A model generated the notes under the pieces. It was not told the origin of the DNA and did not search any database. It saw only the letters and a program-made list of their open reading frames with translations. Position numbers and translations under genes: made by a program. Below, in pieces: positions 10,601 to 19,203 of a DNA stretch of 64,000 nucleotides. The first letter of the stretch is position 1; each line of letters opens with the position of its first letter. Source of the stretch: Flavobacteriaceae bacterium (GTDB taxonomy: Bacteria; Bacteroidota; Bacteroidia; Flavobacteriales; Flavobacteriaceae). The stretch spans positions 721,155 to 785,154 of the forward strand of contig SIHP01000001.1 of NCBI GenBank assembly GCA_004762155.1. Reading direction: 5' to 3'.

Positions 10601-11063
10601 TGAAACAGAACTTGACGATTTCACTAACGGGCAAGTTAACTATCAATTCAGAGATTTAGCAGTAGGTTTACATACAATTACAATAAAAGCATGGGATACA
10701 TACAACAACTCTTCAGAAATTACGTTAACGTTTGAGGTTATCAGTGATAGTAAGTTAACATTAACCAATGTTTTAAACTATCCTAACCCATTTGTAAACT
10801 ATACTGAATTTTGGTTTAATCACAATAAACCTAATCAATCATTAGAAGTACAAATACAAATTTTTACTATTTCGGGTAAATTAATAAAAACTATAAATCA
10901 ACTTGTTCAAACAACTGGAAGTTTGTCAAGATCTATTTCTTGGAATGGTTTAGATGATTATGGTAATAAAATTGGTAAAGGTGTTTATGTATATAAATTA
11001 AAAGTAACATCAAACACAGACAATTTATCATCAGAAAAGTATGAAAAATTAGTAATCCTTTAA
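7683..11063 (+). CDS. porU: Type IX secretion system sortase PorU
   Basis: Gingipain-like (C25) sortase of 1126 residues that removes C-terminal domains from type IX cargo and attaches them to A-LPS at the cell surface. A cleavable signal peptide is visible ('LYFIFLFALTSNIQAQS'). The catalytic pair is present: His about 641 in 'YFGHGGEDG' and Cys about 674 in 'TVTCEFSRFD'. The last 90 or so residues form a sorting-domain-like module ('NVLNYPNPFVNYTEF' ... 'GKGVYVYKLKV'), as known for PorU, which keeps its own C-terminal domain. porV follows after 38 bases, and PorU-PorV form the attachment complex. The 194-base gap to gldJ must hold both divergent promoters. Confidence 0.93.
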   Translation: MKKKALYFIFLFALTSNIQAQSSVLSNGDWYKFAIDTTGVFKIDATFLRNLGINTNSINPKYIKIYGNGGGLLPESANINRVDDLVENAIYIAGEDDNSFNNDDFILFYAKGSHNWNVNTDTNIVSHNQNIYSDNAYYFLTVGETAGKRINQKNNIIDTPTLVINEYDDYTFYEKENINLVAVGRLWFGEDFSVENSQNFSIPFPNVVQNSDLTIKVAAVTQSTTTSSMSITANGEALTTLSFTAVSGSTSSGLARDAQNSGTITANNSNNINIAINYNNNGNPSANAYLDYIEVYGRKQLTATGKQFSFRNFAVANTSNVISYQIENSASIFQIWDVTDTANPEYIENQSTNGDFVFNENGGTLKEYVLLDEDDFYTPIQINDRSISNQNLHALNNIEYLIITSDDLSSEAQRLATYHQNNSNLNSRIVLLSEIYNEFSSGSPDIVGIRDFIKYLSNNSSTSTLKYVCFFGDSSYDYKDRISGNNNIIPTFHAEESFDLVSSYVTDDFYVMIDDTDGLMSGSDSIDIASGRIPVSSTQEARNVVDKILSYYETESFGNWRNNITLIADDIDASSDATLQPGIEQIADSIKSNKPIFNINKIYLDAYQQENSSGGERYPEVNSAITNFMEKGSLVFNYFGHGGEDGLASERILDITEIQSFNNDRLPLFITVTCEFSRFDNPLRDTAGEQLFLNENGGAVSMITTTRDVFISTGETFNKKLTDYVLDFDESDNTIAENLVKTKNETTSNQRFFIFFFGDPAMKLAIPKPNIEITKINGIDVSQSIDTLKALSRINIEGMVTTNNTILSDFNGTIFTTIFDKPIDKQTLDNDGFGIVNTFDAQESKLFTGKSSVENGIFKFDFIVPKDAKIAYGNGKVSMYANNEIIDKSGANFDIIIGGINEDAPDDDIGPEMEAYMNDESFIDGGTTNTSPNLILKLSDISGINTSITAVDHDIVAVLDGNQSEPIVLNDYYETELDDFTNGQVNYQFRDLAVGLHTITIKAWDTYNNSSEITLTFEVISDSKLTLTNVLNYPNPFVNYTEFWFNHNKPNQSLEVQIQIFTISGKLIKTINQLVQTTGSLSRSISWNGLDDYGNKIGKGVYVYKLKVTSNTDNLSSEKYEKLVIL

Positions 11064-11071
11064 TAAAATTA

Positions 11072-11079
11072 TATATTTG
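11072..11079 (+). promoter_or_regulatory. Candidate -7 box ahead of porV
   Basis: TATATTTG (TAnnTTTG form) 22 bases before the porV ATG. No clear TTG is seen about 20 bases upstream, so porV could have its own weak promoter in addition to read-through from porU. Confidence 0.4.
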
Positions 11080-11101
11080 CAAAATTAATGTCAAAGAACC
11101 A

Positions 11102-12175
11102 ATGAGAAAACTTATACTATTATCGTTAATTATGATTCTTGGATTTAAAGCGTATGCTCAAGACCCAGAACCAATCACTACATCAATACCTTTTTTATTA
11201 ATTCCTTCTGATGCCAGAGCAGGTGGTATGGGAGATATAGGTGTAGCAACATCTTCAGATGCTTACTCTTTATTTCACAATCCATCTAAAATTGCATTTA
11301 ATGAAAACCAATTAAGCTTTGGTGTTAATTATGTACCTTGGCTTAGAAATTTAACTGATGATATTTTTGTAGGTAATCTTTCTATGGTAAACCGTTTTAA
11401 CGAAACTTCTGCATGGGGTATTGATTTAAAATATTTCTCTTTAGGTCAAATAGAATTAACAAATACAAGTGGTATACCCACAGGATATAAAAACCCTAGT
11501 GAACTTGCTCTTTCAGGTTATTATTCTATGAAGTTAAGTGAAAGCTTTTCAATGGGAATTGGCTTAAGGTATATTAACTCAAACTTAGATATTAATGATA
11601 ATTTTGATGCCGTAAATACTTTTGCCGTAGATATTTCTGGTTATTACCAATCTTCTGAAGAGAACTACGGAACTTTTAACGGTAGATACCGTTTAGGGTT
11701 TAATATAACTAATATCGGTCCGAAAATAGAATATACACCAGGACAGCCCAACTTCATACCAACAAATTTAAAACTTGGTGGTGGATTCGATTTTATACTT
11801 GATGATTTTAATACTGTGGGTGTAAATTTAGAATTCAGAAAATTATTAGTACCAACAGATCCTGAGTCTGAAGCTGGTTGGTTTGACGGAATGTTTTCTT
11901 CTTTAGCAGATGGAGATGATTTTAAAGAAATTAGCTGGTCTTTAGGTGCCGAATATTTATATAATGATGCATTTGCTTTAAGAGCTGGTTATTTCCATGA
12001 AAGTGAATTCAAAGGAAATCGTCAATATTTTACAATGGGAGCTGGATTTGAAGCTAAATCTTTTAGTTTAGATTTATCATATTTAATGAACACTTCAGAT
12101 GTTAACAATCCATTAGAAAACACATTACGTTTCTCATTATCTTTTGATTTAGGTGAAATTTACGAAGATTATTAA
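11102..12175 (+). CDS. porV: Type IX secretion outer-membrane protein PorV (LptO)
   Basis: 357 residues with a signal peptide ('LILLSLIMILGFKAYAQD') and a FadL-like outer-membrane barrel. The diagnostic N-terminal segment 'PFLLIPSDARAGGMGDIGVA' starts near residue 29, followed by 'SLFHNPSKIAF'. PorV is the shuttle that carries cargo from the SprA translocon to the PorU sortase. It lies directly downstream of porU and ends at a strong terminator. Alternating hydrophobic strands run through the rest of the protein, and the C terminus 'LRFSLSFDLGEIYEDY' is a typical final strand. Confidence 0.93.
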   Translation: MRKLILLSLIMILGFKAYAQDPEPITTSIPFLLIPSDARAGGMGDIGVATSSDAYSLFHNPSKIAFNENQLSFGVNYVPWLRNLTDDIFVGNLSMVNRFNETSAWGIDLKYFSLGQIELTNTSGIPTGYKNPSELALSGYYSMKLSESFSMGIGLRYINSNLDINDNFDAVNTFAVDISGYYQSSEENYGTFNGRYRLGFNITNIGPKIEYTPGQPNFIPTNLKLGGGFDFILDDFNTVGVNLEFRKLLVPTDPESEAGWFDGMFSSLADGDDFKEISWSLGAEYLYNDAFALRAGYFHESEFKGNRQYFTMGAGFEAKSFSLDLSYLMNTSDVNNPLENTLRFSLSFDLGEIYEDY

Positions 12176-12212
12176 AAACTCGTTTTTTTTTAGTAATTTA
12201 CAAACCATATTT

Positions 12213-12240
12213 AAAAGCAGTCTTACAGACTGCTTTTTTT
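12213..12240 (+). terminator. Terminator of porU-porV
   Basis: Perfect 11-bp stem AAAAGCAGTCT / AGACTGCTTTT with loop TAC (12224-12226), running into a T-run. The cdd start codon is only 16 bases later, so cdd transcription must initiate in or near this hairpin or depend on read-through. Confidence 0.88.
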
Positions 12241-12255
12241 GACCTTTATAATTAA

Positions 12256-12738
12256 ATGAAAAAAATAGACATAAAAACATCAGCAACCATATTTGATCAT
12301 CTTGATGAACTAAGTAAAGAAGATTACACACTTATGGAAAAAGCTGTTGAAGCAAGAAAAAAGGCATACGCCCCATATTCTAAATTTAACGTAGGCTGTG
12401 CACTACTATTAGATAATGGAAAAATAATTTTAGGTAACAATCAAGAAAGTGCTGCATATCCATCTGGTATGTGTGCTGAACGTGTTGCTATTTGGAAAGC
12501 AGGATCAGAATACCCTAACATGATAGTTAAAAAAATTGCTATTACAGCTGCTTCATTAAACAATACAGTTAGTAAACCTGTTGGACCTTGTGGTGCTTGC
12601 CGTCAAACACTTTCCGAATATGAAATAAATCAAAAAGAGAATATTGAAATTTTATTTATGGGAGAAGTTGGTAAAATAATTAAAACTGAATCATTACTTT
12701 CAATGCTTCCTTTCTCTTTTGATAGTTCTTATTTATAA
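12256..12738 (+). CDS. cdd: Cytidine deaminase
   Basis: 160-residue zinc-dependent enzyme converting cytidine and deoxycytidine to uridine forms in pyrimidine salvage. The zinc and proton-shuttle motifs are intact: 'SGMCAERVA' and 'GPCGACRQ'. The substrate-binding 'APYSKFNVGCALL' region precedes them. The length fits the homotetrameric class. The start at 12256 follows an A-rich stretch with no Shine-Dalgarno, normal for this phylum. It is followed by a 305-base gap containing an exceptional inverted repeat. Confidence 0.93.
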   Translation: MKKIDIKTSATIFDHLDELSKEDYTLMEKAVEARKKAYAPYSKFNVGCALLLDNGKIILGNNQESAAYPSGMCAERVAIWKAGSEYPNMIVKKIAITAASLNNTVSKPVGPCGACRQTLSEYEINQKENIEILFMGEVGKIIKTESLLSMLPFSFDSSYL

Positions 12739-13043
12739 TTTAAAAAAACATCAATAAATATTCAACTTTTAATAAATACACCAAATGAGTTGTTCTTTAA
12801 AAGAACAACTCATTTGGTGTATTTAGTTTATCTTAATTTTCTTCAATCAGAATAAAACTATCCTTTTACAATATTAGCTTATTCTTTATTAAAAAACCAA
12901 TTAGAAAAAATTACCACTTTCACGAAAAAACATCTTTTATTTTAAGAATATCATAAATTAACTGTTTTGACATTAAAAAACATCAAACTAAAAACCTTTG
13001 AAATCTTTTTTTTTGTTAATATCGTGCCTTAAAATTTAAGCTA
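12739..13043. other. Intergenic region between cdd and the KAS III-like gene
   Basis: No gene was found here. The only strong structure is the 24-bp inverted repeat listed separately. The remaining 220 bases are AT-rich. A TTGACA-like string at 12967 and a CCTTTG near 12997 do not make a convincing Bacteroidota promoter. Confidence 0.6.
12774..12824. repeat. Perfect 24-bp inverted repeat (very long hairpin)
   Basis: The left arm 12774-12797 and right arm 12801-12824 are exact reverse complements around a 3-base loop (TAA). There is no T-run directly after the right arm beyond three T's, and the stem is about twice as long as the other terminators in this window. It sits 35 bases after cdd. 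Confidence 0.95.
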
Positions 13044-14108
13044 ATGGCAAATTCAGTAATCACAGGAACAGGTTCATATATACCAACATTAAAAAAAGTT
13101 AATAATCAATTTTTTGAAAATCGCTTTTTGAATATGGACGGAACAGAAATTCCATCTGAGAACCCTGTAATTATAGAAAAATTCAAAGGAATAACTGGTA
13201 TTGAAGAACGCAGGTATGCTAAAGATGATTTATTAAGTTCTGATTTAGGCTTTTTAGCTTCTGAAAAAGCTATTGAAGATGCCGGAATTAATAAAGAAGA
13301 CATTGATTATATTATTGTAGCTCATAATTTTGGAGATGTTAAAAAAGACGCTATTCAAAGTGATTTAATGCCAAGTGTTGCAACTAAAGTAAAACATTTA
13401 TTAGGTATTGAAAACCCTAATTGTGTTGCTTACGACATTATATTCGGATGCCCAGGTTGGGTTGAAGGTGTTATTCAAGCTCAAGCTTTTATAAAAGCTG
13501 AAATGGCTAAGAAAGTTTTAGTAATTGGTACAGAAACGTTATCTAGAGTTGTAGACAAACACGATAGAGATTCTATGATTTATAGTGATGGAGCTGGTGC
13601 TTGTATTGTTGAAGCAACTGAAAAATCAGATAGTGGGATTATAAGTTATGCTTCTCAAACATTTGCCATACAAGAAGCAAGTTATTTATTTTTTGGAAAG
13701 TCTTATGATAATAATGAAGACCCAAATATTAGATACATAAAAATGTATGGACGTAAAATTTATGAATTTGCACTAACAAACGTGCCAAATGCAATGAAAG
13801 CTGCTTTAGATAAAAGTGGAATTGACATTGACGATGTTAAGAAAGTTTTTATACATCAAGCTAATGAAAAAATGGATGAAGCCATTATAAAACGCTTTTA
13901 CAGACTGTATAAAAAACCTACTCCAGAAGGAGTTATGCCAATGATTATTCACAAATTAGGTAATAGTTCAGTTGCAACTGTACCTACTCTGTTAGACCTA
14001 GTTTTAAAAGGAAAATTAGAAAATCAAAAAGTAGAAAAAGGAGATATTATTATACTTGCATCAGTGGGTGCGGGTATGAATATTAATGCTATTGTATATA
14101 GATATTAA
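13044..14108 (+). CDS. 3-oxoacyl-ACP synthase III-like protein (KAS III / FabH family)
   Basis: 354-residue condensing enzyme of the thiolase fold. The catalytic triad is readable: Cys136 in '[12 protein letters not shown]', His in '[14 protein letters not shown]', and Asn in '[11 protein letters not shown]'. FabH enzymes start fatty-acid chains from acetyl-CoA or branched acyl-CoA. This one is more divergent than a housekeeping FabH; the usual 'ACSG' is replaced by 'GCPG' and the Cys-flanking loop differs, so it may use another acyl donor. It is flanked by cdd and guaA with no pathway partner nearby, so its role remains open. Confidence 0.8.
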   Translation: MANSVITGTGSYIPTLKKVNNQFFENRFLNMDGTEIPSENPVIIEKFKGITGIEERRYAKDDLLSSDLGFLASEKAIEDAGINKEDIDYIIVAHNFGDVKKDAIQSDLMPSVATKVKHLLGIENPNCVAYDIIFGCPGWVEGVIQAQAFIKAEMAKKVLVIGTETLSRVVDKHDRDSMIYSDGAGACIVEATEKSDSGIISYASQTFAIQEASYLFFGKSYDNNEDPNIRYIKMYGRKIYEFALTNVPNAMKAALDKSGIDIDDVKKVFIHQANEKMDEAIIKRFYRLYKKPTPEGVMPMIIHKLGNSSVATVPTLLDLVLKGKLENQKVEKGDIIILASVGAGMNINAIVYRY

Positions 14109-14121
14109 TTTATACAAAAAA

Positions 14122-14161
14122 CATCCGCAAAAATAAAATCAAACTGTTATTTTTGCGGATG
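14122..14161 (+). promoter_or_regulatory. Hairpin that sequesters the guaA start codon
   Basis: Perfect 15-bp inverted repeat: left arm 14122-14136 (CATCCGCAAAAATAA), loop 14137-14146, right arm 14147-14161. The last three bases of the right arm are the ATG of guaA, and the whole region where a ribosome would bind is in the stem. It could end the upstream transcript or control guaA translation. The right arm holds a T5 run within the stem, not after it, which is not the usual terminator layout. Confidence 0.85.
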
Positions 14162-15694
14162 CAACAACACAACGTACTTATATTAGATTTCGGATCGCAA
14201 TACACACAGCTTATTGCTCGCCGTGTAAGAGAATTAAACATTTACTGTGAAATTCATCCTTACAACAAGATTCCAAACAACTTAAACGATTTTAAAGCCG
14301 TAATTTTATCAGGTAGTCCTTCTTCTGTTCGTTCAGATCAAGCTCCACATCCTGATTTATCAGAAATTAGAGGTATGAAACCTTTATTAGCTGTTTGCTA
14401 TGGCGCTCAATATTTAGCACATTTTTCTGGAGGATTAGTTGCTCCGTCTAATACACGCGAATATGGTAGAGCAAATTTATCTTTCGTTAAAGAAAATGAA
14501 AGCTTCTTTACAAATATTTCTGAAGGAAGTCAGGTTTGGATGAGTCATTCAGACACCATTAAAGATCTTCCTACAAACGGAGTTTTATTAGCTAGCACAC
14601 ATGACGTAAAAAATGCTGCTTATAAAATAGAAGGTGAAACAACGTATGCTATTCAATTTCATCCAGAAGTTTATCATTCTACAGATGGAAAACAATTATT
14701 AGAGAATTTTTTAGTTAATATAGCAGGTGTTTCACAAACATGGACACCAGATTCTTTTGTTGATGAAACGGTTAAAGGTTTACAAGATAAAATTGGAGAA
14801 GATAAAGTTGTATTAGGTCTTTCTGGAGGTGTAGATTCTACTGTAGCTGCTGTTTTATTACACAAAGCTATAGGTAAAAATTTACACTGTATTTTTGTTA
14901 ACAACGGATTACTTCGTAAAGATGAATACACAAGCGTATTGAAACAATACGAAGGAATGGGTTTAAACGTTAAAGGAGTTGACGCTTCGGAACGTTTTTT
15001 GAATGATTTAGCAGGATTATCAGACCCTGAAGCAAAACGTAAAAGCATTGGTAAAGTTTTTATTGAAGTTTTTGATGATGAAGCAAATCAAATAGAAAAT
15101 GCCAAATGGCTAGCACAAGGAACAATTTATCCTGATGTTATTGAATCTGTTTCCGTAAATGGAGGTCCATCAGCAACTATAAAAAGTCATCATAATGTAG
15201 GTGGTTTACCTGATTTTATGAAATTGAAAATAGTAGAACCTTTACGAATGATCTTTAAAGATGAAGTTCGTCGTGTAGGAGCTTCCATGGGAATTGATAA
15301 AGAATTATTAGGTCGTCACCCGTTTCCAGGCCCAGGTTTGGCTATTAGAATTTTAGGAGATATCACTTCAGAAAAAGTTCGTATTTTGCAAGAAGTTGAT
15401 GCTATTTTTATAAACGGATTAAGAGAAGATGGTTTATATGATAAAGTTTGGCAAGCTGGAGCTATTTTATTACCTGTAAACTCTGTAGGAGTTATGGGAG
15501 ATGAAAGAACTTATGAAAAAGTGGTTGCCTTACGCGCAGTAGAAAGTACAGATGGTATGACAGCTGATTGGGTAAATTTACCTTATGAGTTTTTACAAAA
15601 AACATCTAACAAAATAATAAATAATGTTAAAGGTGTAAATAGAGTTGTTTACGATATAAGCTCTAAACCACCTGCAACAATTGAATGGGAATAA
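14159..15694 (+). CDS. guaA: GMP synthase (glutamine-hydrolysing)
   Basis: 511 residues from the ATG at 14159; an upstream in-frame TTG at 14153 is less likely because the ATG gives the standard N terminus '[17 protein letters not shown]'. The protein converts XMP to GMP with glutamine and ATP. Its class I glutaminase domain has Cys in '[12 protein letters not shown]' and the His-Glu of '[10 protein letters not shown]'. The PP-loop ATPase '[14 protein letters not shown]' is near residue 222, and the dimerisation domain ends 'KPPATIEWE'. Length and motifs are canonical. The unusual point is the start codon buried in a perfect hairpin, suggesting translational or attenuation control of this purine gene. 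Confidence 0.96.
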   Translation: MQQHNVLILDFGSQYTQLIARRVRELNIYCEIHPYNKIPNNLNDFKAVILSGSPSSVRSDQAPHPDLSEIRGMKPLLAVCYGAQYLAHFSGGLVAPSNTREYGRANLSFVKENESFFTNISEGSQVWMSHSDTIKDLPTNGVLLASTHDVKNAAYKIEGETTYAIQFHPEVYHSTDGKQLLENFLVNIAGVSQTWTPDSFVDETVKGLQDKIGEDKVVLGLSGGVDSTVAAVLLHKAIGKNLHCIFVNNGLLRKDEYTSVLKQYEGMGLNVKGVDASERFLNDLAGLSDPEAKRKSIGKVFIEVFDDEANQIENAKWLAQGTIYPDVIESVSVNGGPSATIKSHHNVGGLPDFMKLKIVEPLRMIFKDEVRRVGASMGIDKELLGRHPFPGPGLAIRILGDITSEKVRILQEVDAIFINGLREDGLYDKVWQAGAILLPVNSVGVMGDERTYEKVVALRAVESTDGMTADWVNLPYEFLQKTSNKIINNVKGVNRVVYDISSKPPATIEWE

Positions 15695-15724
15695 ATTATT
15701 GCTATTTTAACAATTAATAATTAT

Positions 15725-17563
15725 ATGGGTAAGATTAAAATTTTAGTATTTGCATGTATTTTAACGTTTACTATTTCTTGTAGTCAGCAAAAACGTTATG
15801 TTACATATGAAGTTAAAAAAGGAGAAACAATGCGAGACATTGCAAGTCGATTAGGTGTAAAAACCAAAGATTTGCTTCGATTGAATCCTGATGTTGGTAG
15901 AAGACCTGATGCAAAAACACTTATTGTTATTCCAAACCCAAAGCTTAACAATGATAATTCGTCAGAAACAACAAGCGAAGATAAAAATGAAGACACAAAA
16001 CCTGTTGATGATGATACAATACTAAAAATACCAAAAGATAGTATTGCTAGTGACTCTTTAAAGGTTGTTAAAATAGTTTATGAATATACCACACATACTG
16101 TTGCCCCAAAAGAAACTGTTTATGCGTTAACCAAAAAGTATAATATTTCTAAAGCTGACCTTTTAAAATTAAATCCTGAATACCCAGATTTAAAAAATAA
16201 TACGCTTAGTATTGGACAAGTTTTAAAGGTTATTGCTACTGAAAAAAAGACATTTATTTCTTTAGAAGAAGACCTAAAAAATCATGTTACTCATGAAGTG
16301 CAACCCAAAGAAACCGTGTATAGTTTAACTCGTTTTTATAATATTACCAAAGAAGATTTAATTCGTTTGAATCCGGAATTCCCTGGAATTGTTGATAATA
16401 ATATAAAATATGGTGACGTTTTAAGAATTAGAACAATTGAAGAGAAAAAAGACACTGATAATTCTAAATTCTATATAGATACTATTAGCCAAGATGCTTC
16501 AATAAAACTAGCTATTTTATTACCTTTTAAATCTAAGGAATATAGTAGTATGCCATATAAAGATATATTTGAGAAAAACAGATTAACAAACATGGTTACT
16601 GATTTTTATATGGGAGCAGAAATTGCAATAGATTCTTTAAAACAACAAGGCGTAACTATTGATGTGAATGTTTTTGACACAGGAAACAGAGGTGAAAACA
16701 TTGATGCTATTCTTGACCAAGACAAGTTAGATGATGTTGATGTTGTTATAGGACCATTTTACTCAAACAAAGCAGAATTAGTTGCTAGCAAGGTAAAATC
16801 TCCTGTAATATTTCCTCATTTCTCTAAAAATCAAGATGCTTTTTCTTCAGCAAAACTCGTAAAAGCTGAACCAGATATTGACACTCATACAGAATTCTTA
16901 ACTACTTATTTAAAAGAAATTTATAATGGTGAAACTATTTTTGTAGTTGGTGATGGCGAGTCTTATTCTAATAAGCAAGTAAAAAATATTGTTAGTAGTT
17001 TAAAAAAACACGATTCTATTAGTGAAGTAACAGTATTAAAGCCAGAAGATGGTTATATAAAGAAAGAACGTTTTACTGATGTAATGAAACCAAAAACACA
17101 TTGTTGGATACTAATGACTTCAGATGATAAAGTTGCCGTTGCTGATGCCTTAAACAGTATGGTTGTGTTACCTGAAGATGTAACAGCACAAATGTTTTCT
17201 GTTACTAAAAACGGAGCATATAATGACATTGACAATAATAAACTCGCAAGACTTGAATTTGGATATGTAACTAATAACTTTATCGACAAAAAAGCAATAG
17301 AAACAAAAGTGTATACAAAAAAGTACAGAGCTAAAAACTTTTCGTATCCTTCTGAATATTCAAACAAAGGTTTTGATGTTACTTATGACATTTTAGTTCG
17401 TTTAGCATCAGGAGAACGCTTAGCTAACACCTTTGACAAAGGTGTTTCTTTTAGATTGGAGAGTAAATTTGATTATCGCAAGAAATTATTTGGTAGTACT
17501 AGTAACGATGGTTTATTTATCGTTAAATACAATACAAACCTAGATTTACAGCGATTAAAATAG
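15725..17563 (+). CDS. LysM-repeat lipoprotein with a periplasmic-binding-protein-like domain
   Basis: 612 residues. The N terminus is a lipoprotein signal ('LVFACILTFTISC', Cys near 19). Three LysM repeats follow: 'YEVKKGETMRDIASRLGV' near 27, 'HTVAPKETVYALTKKYNI' near 123, and 'HEVQPKETVYSLTRFYNI' near 191. From about residue 258 the sequence resembles a type I periplasmic-binding fold ('KLAILLPFKSKEY' ... 'DVVIGPFYSNKAELVA'). LysM modules bind peptidoglycan, so the protein probably bridges an envelope membrane and the wall. The ligand of the C-terminal domain is unknown. It follows guaA by 30 bases without a terminator, so they may share a transcript. Confidence 0.82.
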   Translation: MGKIKILVFACILTFTISCSQQKRYVTYEVKKGETMRDIASRLGVKTKDLLRLNPDVGRRPDAKTLIVIPNPKLNNDNSSETTSEDKNEDTKPVDDDTILKIPKDSIASDSLKVVKIVYEYTTHTVAPKETVYALTKKYNISKADLLKLNPEYPDLKNNTLSIGQVLKVIATEKKTFISLEEDLKNHVTHEVQPKETVYSLTRFYNITKEDLIRLNPEFPGIVDNNIKYGDVLRIRTIEEKKDTDNSKFYIDTISQDASIKLAILLPFKSKEYSSMPYKDIFEKNRLTNMVTDFYMGAEIAIDSLKQQGVTIDVNVFDTGNRGENIDAILDQDKLDDVDVVIGPFYSNKAELVASKVKSPVIFPHFSKNQDAFSSAKLVKAEPDIDTHTEFLTTYLKEIYNGETIFVVGDGESYSNKQVKNIVSSLKKHDSISEVTVLKPEDGYIKKERFTDVMKPKTHCWILMTSDDKVAVADALNSMVVLPEDVTAQMFSVTKNGAYNDIDNNKLARLEFGYVTNNFIDKKAIETKVYTKKYRAKNFSYPSEYSNKGFDVTYDILVRLASGERLANTFDKGVSFRLESKFDYRKKLFGSTSNDGLFIVKYNTNLDLQRLK

Positions 17564-17581
17564 TATACTATATTTTATAAC

Positions 17582-17615
17582 AAAAAAACCGTTGATATTA
17601 ATCAACGGTTTTTTT
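17582..17615. terminator. Bidirectional terminator between convergent genes
   Basis: Stem AAACCGTTGAT / ATCAACGGTTT with loop ATTA (17597-17600), preceded by A's and followed by T's on the plus strand. It ends the LysM gene (plus) and the long polysaccharide operon (minus). Confidence 0.88.
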
Positions 17616-17653
17616 GTTATATTTCATTGTAATATTATTATCCAAAGAATCAT

Positions 17654-18238
17654 CTATCTGGTCAAAATAGTTCCAGCTTTTATAATTGAGTTATCTTCTA
17701 TAATAATAGGATAATCTATTTTAGTTCCATTTCCAATATAAACTCTTTCTCCAACAATTGCTCCAGCAGAAATAGATACTGTTGGCATTAATATACTATA
17801 CTTTCCTATTCTTGTGTCGTGGGATATTACGGATGCAGTGTTGATGTATACAAAATCTGCTATTGTAATATTTACTGTTAAAACACAATTTGCTCCAATT
17901 ACAACACCTTTTCCTAAACGAACTGTATCGTTGGAATATATTTGTACAGATGGATGAATAATTGTTGGATATAGTATGTTAGGATTCTTTATTTTTTTTA
18001 ATATTATATCCTTAACTTTAGGATTACCTATTGCAATCAGTATATGTAACTCTTCTTTTATAGAATTTAAAGCTTCAATTTTATCAATTACAGGATAATC
18101 ATTAATAAGTTTATCAGATAAATTATCATCATAAAAACCAATAAAATCCCAAGTTTTTTTCTTTCTATTTATTGATTGAATAATTCCTAAAATCTCTCTT
18201 CCTAAGCCGCCAGAACCAATTATGGCTATTTTTTTCAT
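17654..18238 (-). CDS. PglD/NeuD-type sugar O/N-acetyltransferase
   Basis: 194 residues. The N-terminal Rossmann-like domain opens with 'KKIAIIGSGGLGREILGII'. A left-handed beta-helix of hexapeptide repeats follows, including 'GKGVVIGANCVLTVN', 'INTASVISHDTRIGKYS' and 'ERVYIGNGTKIDYP'. Family members acetylate UDP-4-amino-sugars (PglD) or sialic acids (NeuD) in the cytosol. The usual aminotransferase partner (PglE type) is not adjacent; the only sugar aminotransferase in the window is 10 kb upstream. It is the last gene of the polysaccharide operon and overlaps the preceding gene by four bases (ATGA). Confidence 0.8.
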   Translation of the reverse strand: MKKIAIIGSGGLGREILGIIQSINRKKKTWDFIGFYDDNLSDKLINDYPVIDKIEALNSIKEELHILIAIGNPKVKDIILKKIKNPNILYPTIIHPSVQIYSNDTVRLGKGVVIGANCVLTVNITIADFVYINTASVISHDTRIGKYSILMPTVSISAGAIVGERVYIGNGTKIDYPIIIEDNSIIKAGTILTR

Positions 18239-19203
18239 GCTGATAACAATCTTTTCTTTTCTATCATTTTAAATAAATAGATATACATCAATACAAACGT
18301 AATAATACATACCGCCATTATTAAAAGCTGACTTAAAATAGGCTGTGTATATCCAAAATAAACAACAACACAAATAATTGCTTGTGCAATTGCGTAAAAA
18401 ACAGCCACTTGTAAATGTGAAAGTTTGGTTTCTCTTACTAACTTTTGATAGATATGTTTTCTATGCGGTTCTGATATTTTTTCGCCTATAGATTTTCGAT
18501 ATCCAATAGTTAAAACTGAATCAGTTCCATAAATTAAGACCATTAACAACAAAATTGGTGCTTTGATTTCTATCATGAAAGAGGTTCCTAAAAAAAATAG
18601 CAACACAGCAATAGCTATACTTCCAATATCACCAGCAAACATTCTTGCTTTTTTCCTGAAATTATAAAAACCAAAAACAATTAAAGATAATAATGTACAA
18701 ACAATTAATTGATCATCAATTATATTCTCATTTAGGTTGATAAAAAAAAGTCCTAATAGTAATACAATACTGTATAAACCAGTTATACCGTTTATTCCAT
18801 CCATAAAGTTATAGACATTTATGAACCCTACTCCAAAAATCAATAACGGAAGAATAATTAATATTTCATTAGTCTCAAAACCCAATTGAAACAAACATAA
18901 AGCGATTGCAATAAACTGAAATGGTAATCTTAAATTAGAACTTAAAGTTATAATATCATCTACAAAACTAATAATTGCTATTAGTGATACGCCCAATACA
19001 AAATAAGGATATTGAAAATCAGAGGCTATAAAATAAATTATAATGGCTAACCAAAATAAAATTCCACCTCCACGAATTGTAGGAGTTGTATGTGAACTTC
19101 TATGGTTTGGTTTGTCTATAATATTAAATTTATCGGCTAGTTTTATGTAAACTATTGATAAAAGTGATAATACTATAAAAATTATGAGATAATGTGTATA
19201 CAT
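18235..19203 (-). CDS. Polyprenol-phosphate sugar-1-phosphate transferase (WecA/WbpL, MraY family)
   Basis: 322-residue polytopic membrane protein with about ten helices. Signature loops are visible: 'HRSSHTTPTIRGGGILFW' near residue 37, 'ISFVDDIITLSSNLRLP' near 80, 'NVYNFMDGINGITG' near 130, and 'HRKHIYQKLV' near 247. The family moves a sugar-1-phosphate from a UDP-sugar to undecaprenyl phosphate at the inner membrane, the first committed step of Wzx/Wzy glycan assembly. It sits beside a WbpV-like reductase, the arrangement seen where the first sugar is QuiNAc or FucNAc, which is my inference for the substrate. It is translationally coupled to both neighbours. Confidence 0.88.
   Translation of the reverse strand: MYTHYLIIFIVLSLLSIVYIKLADKFNIIDKPNHRSSHTTPTIRGGGILFWLAIIIYFIASDFQYPYFVLGVSLIAIISFVDDIITLSSNLRLPFQFIAIALCLFQLGFETNEILIILPLLIFGVGFINVYNFMDGINGITGLYSIVLLLGLFFINLNENIIDDQLIVCTLLSLIVFGFYNFRKKARMFAGDIGSIAIAVLLFFLGTSFMIEIKAPILLLMVLIYGTDSVLTIGYRKSIGEKISEPHRKHIYQKLVRETKLSHLQVAVFYAIAQAIICVVVYFGYTQPILSQLLIMAVCIITFVLMYIYLFKMIEKKRLLSA

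Noticed and set aside
12791..12832. 13-codon ORF inside the long inverted repeat
   Set aside because: Both strands of the palindrome give nearly the same short peptide, a consequence of symmetry and not evidence of coding.
14153..14158. TTG start six bases upstream of guaA
   Set aside because: The ATG at 14159 gives the family-standard N terminus; the TTG adds two residues only and lies in the same hairpin.
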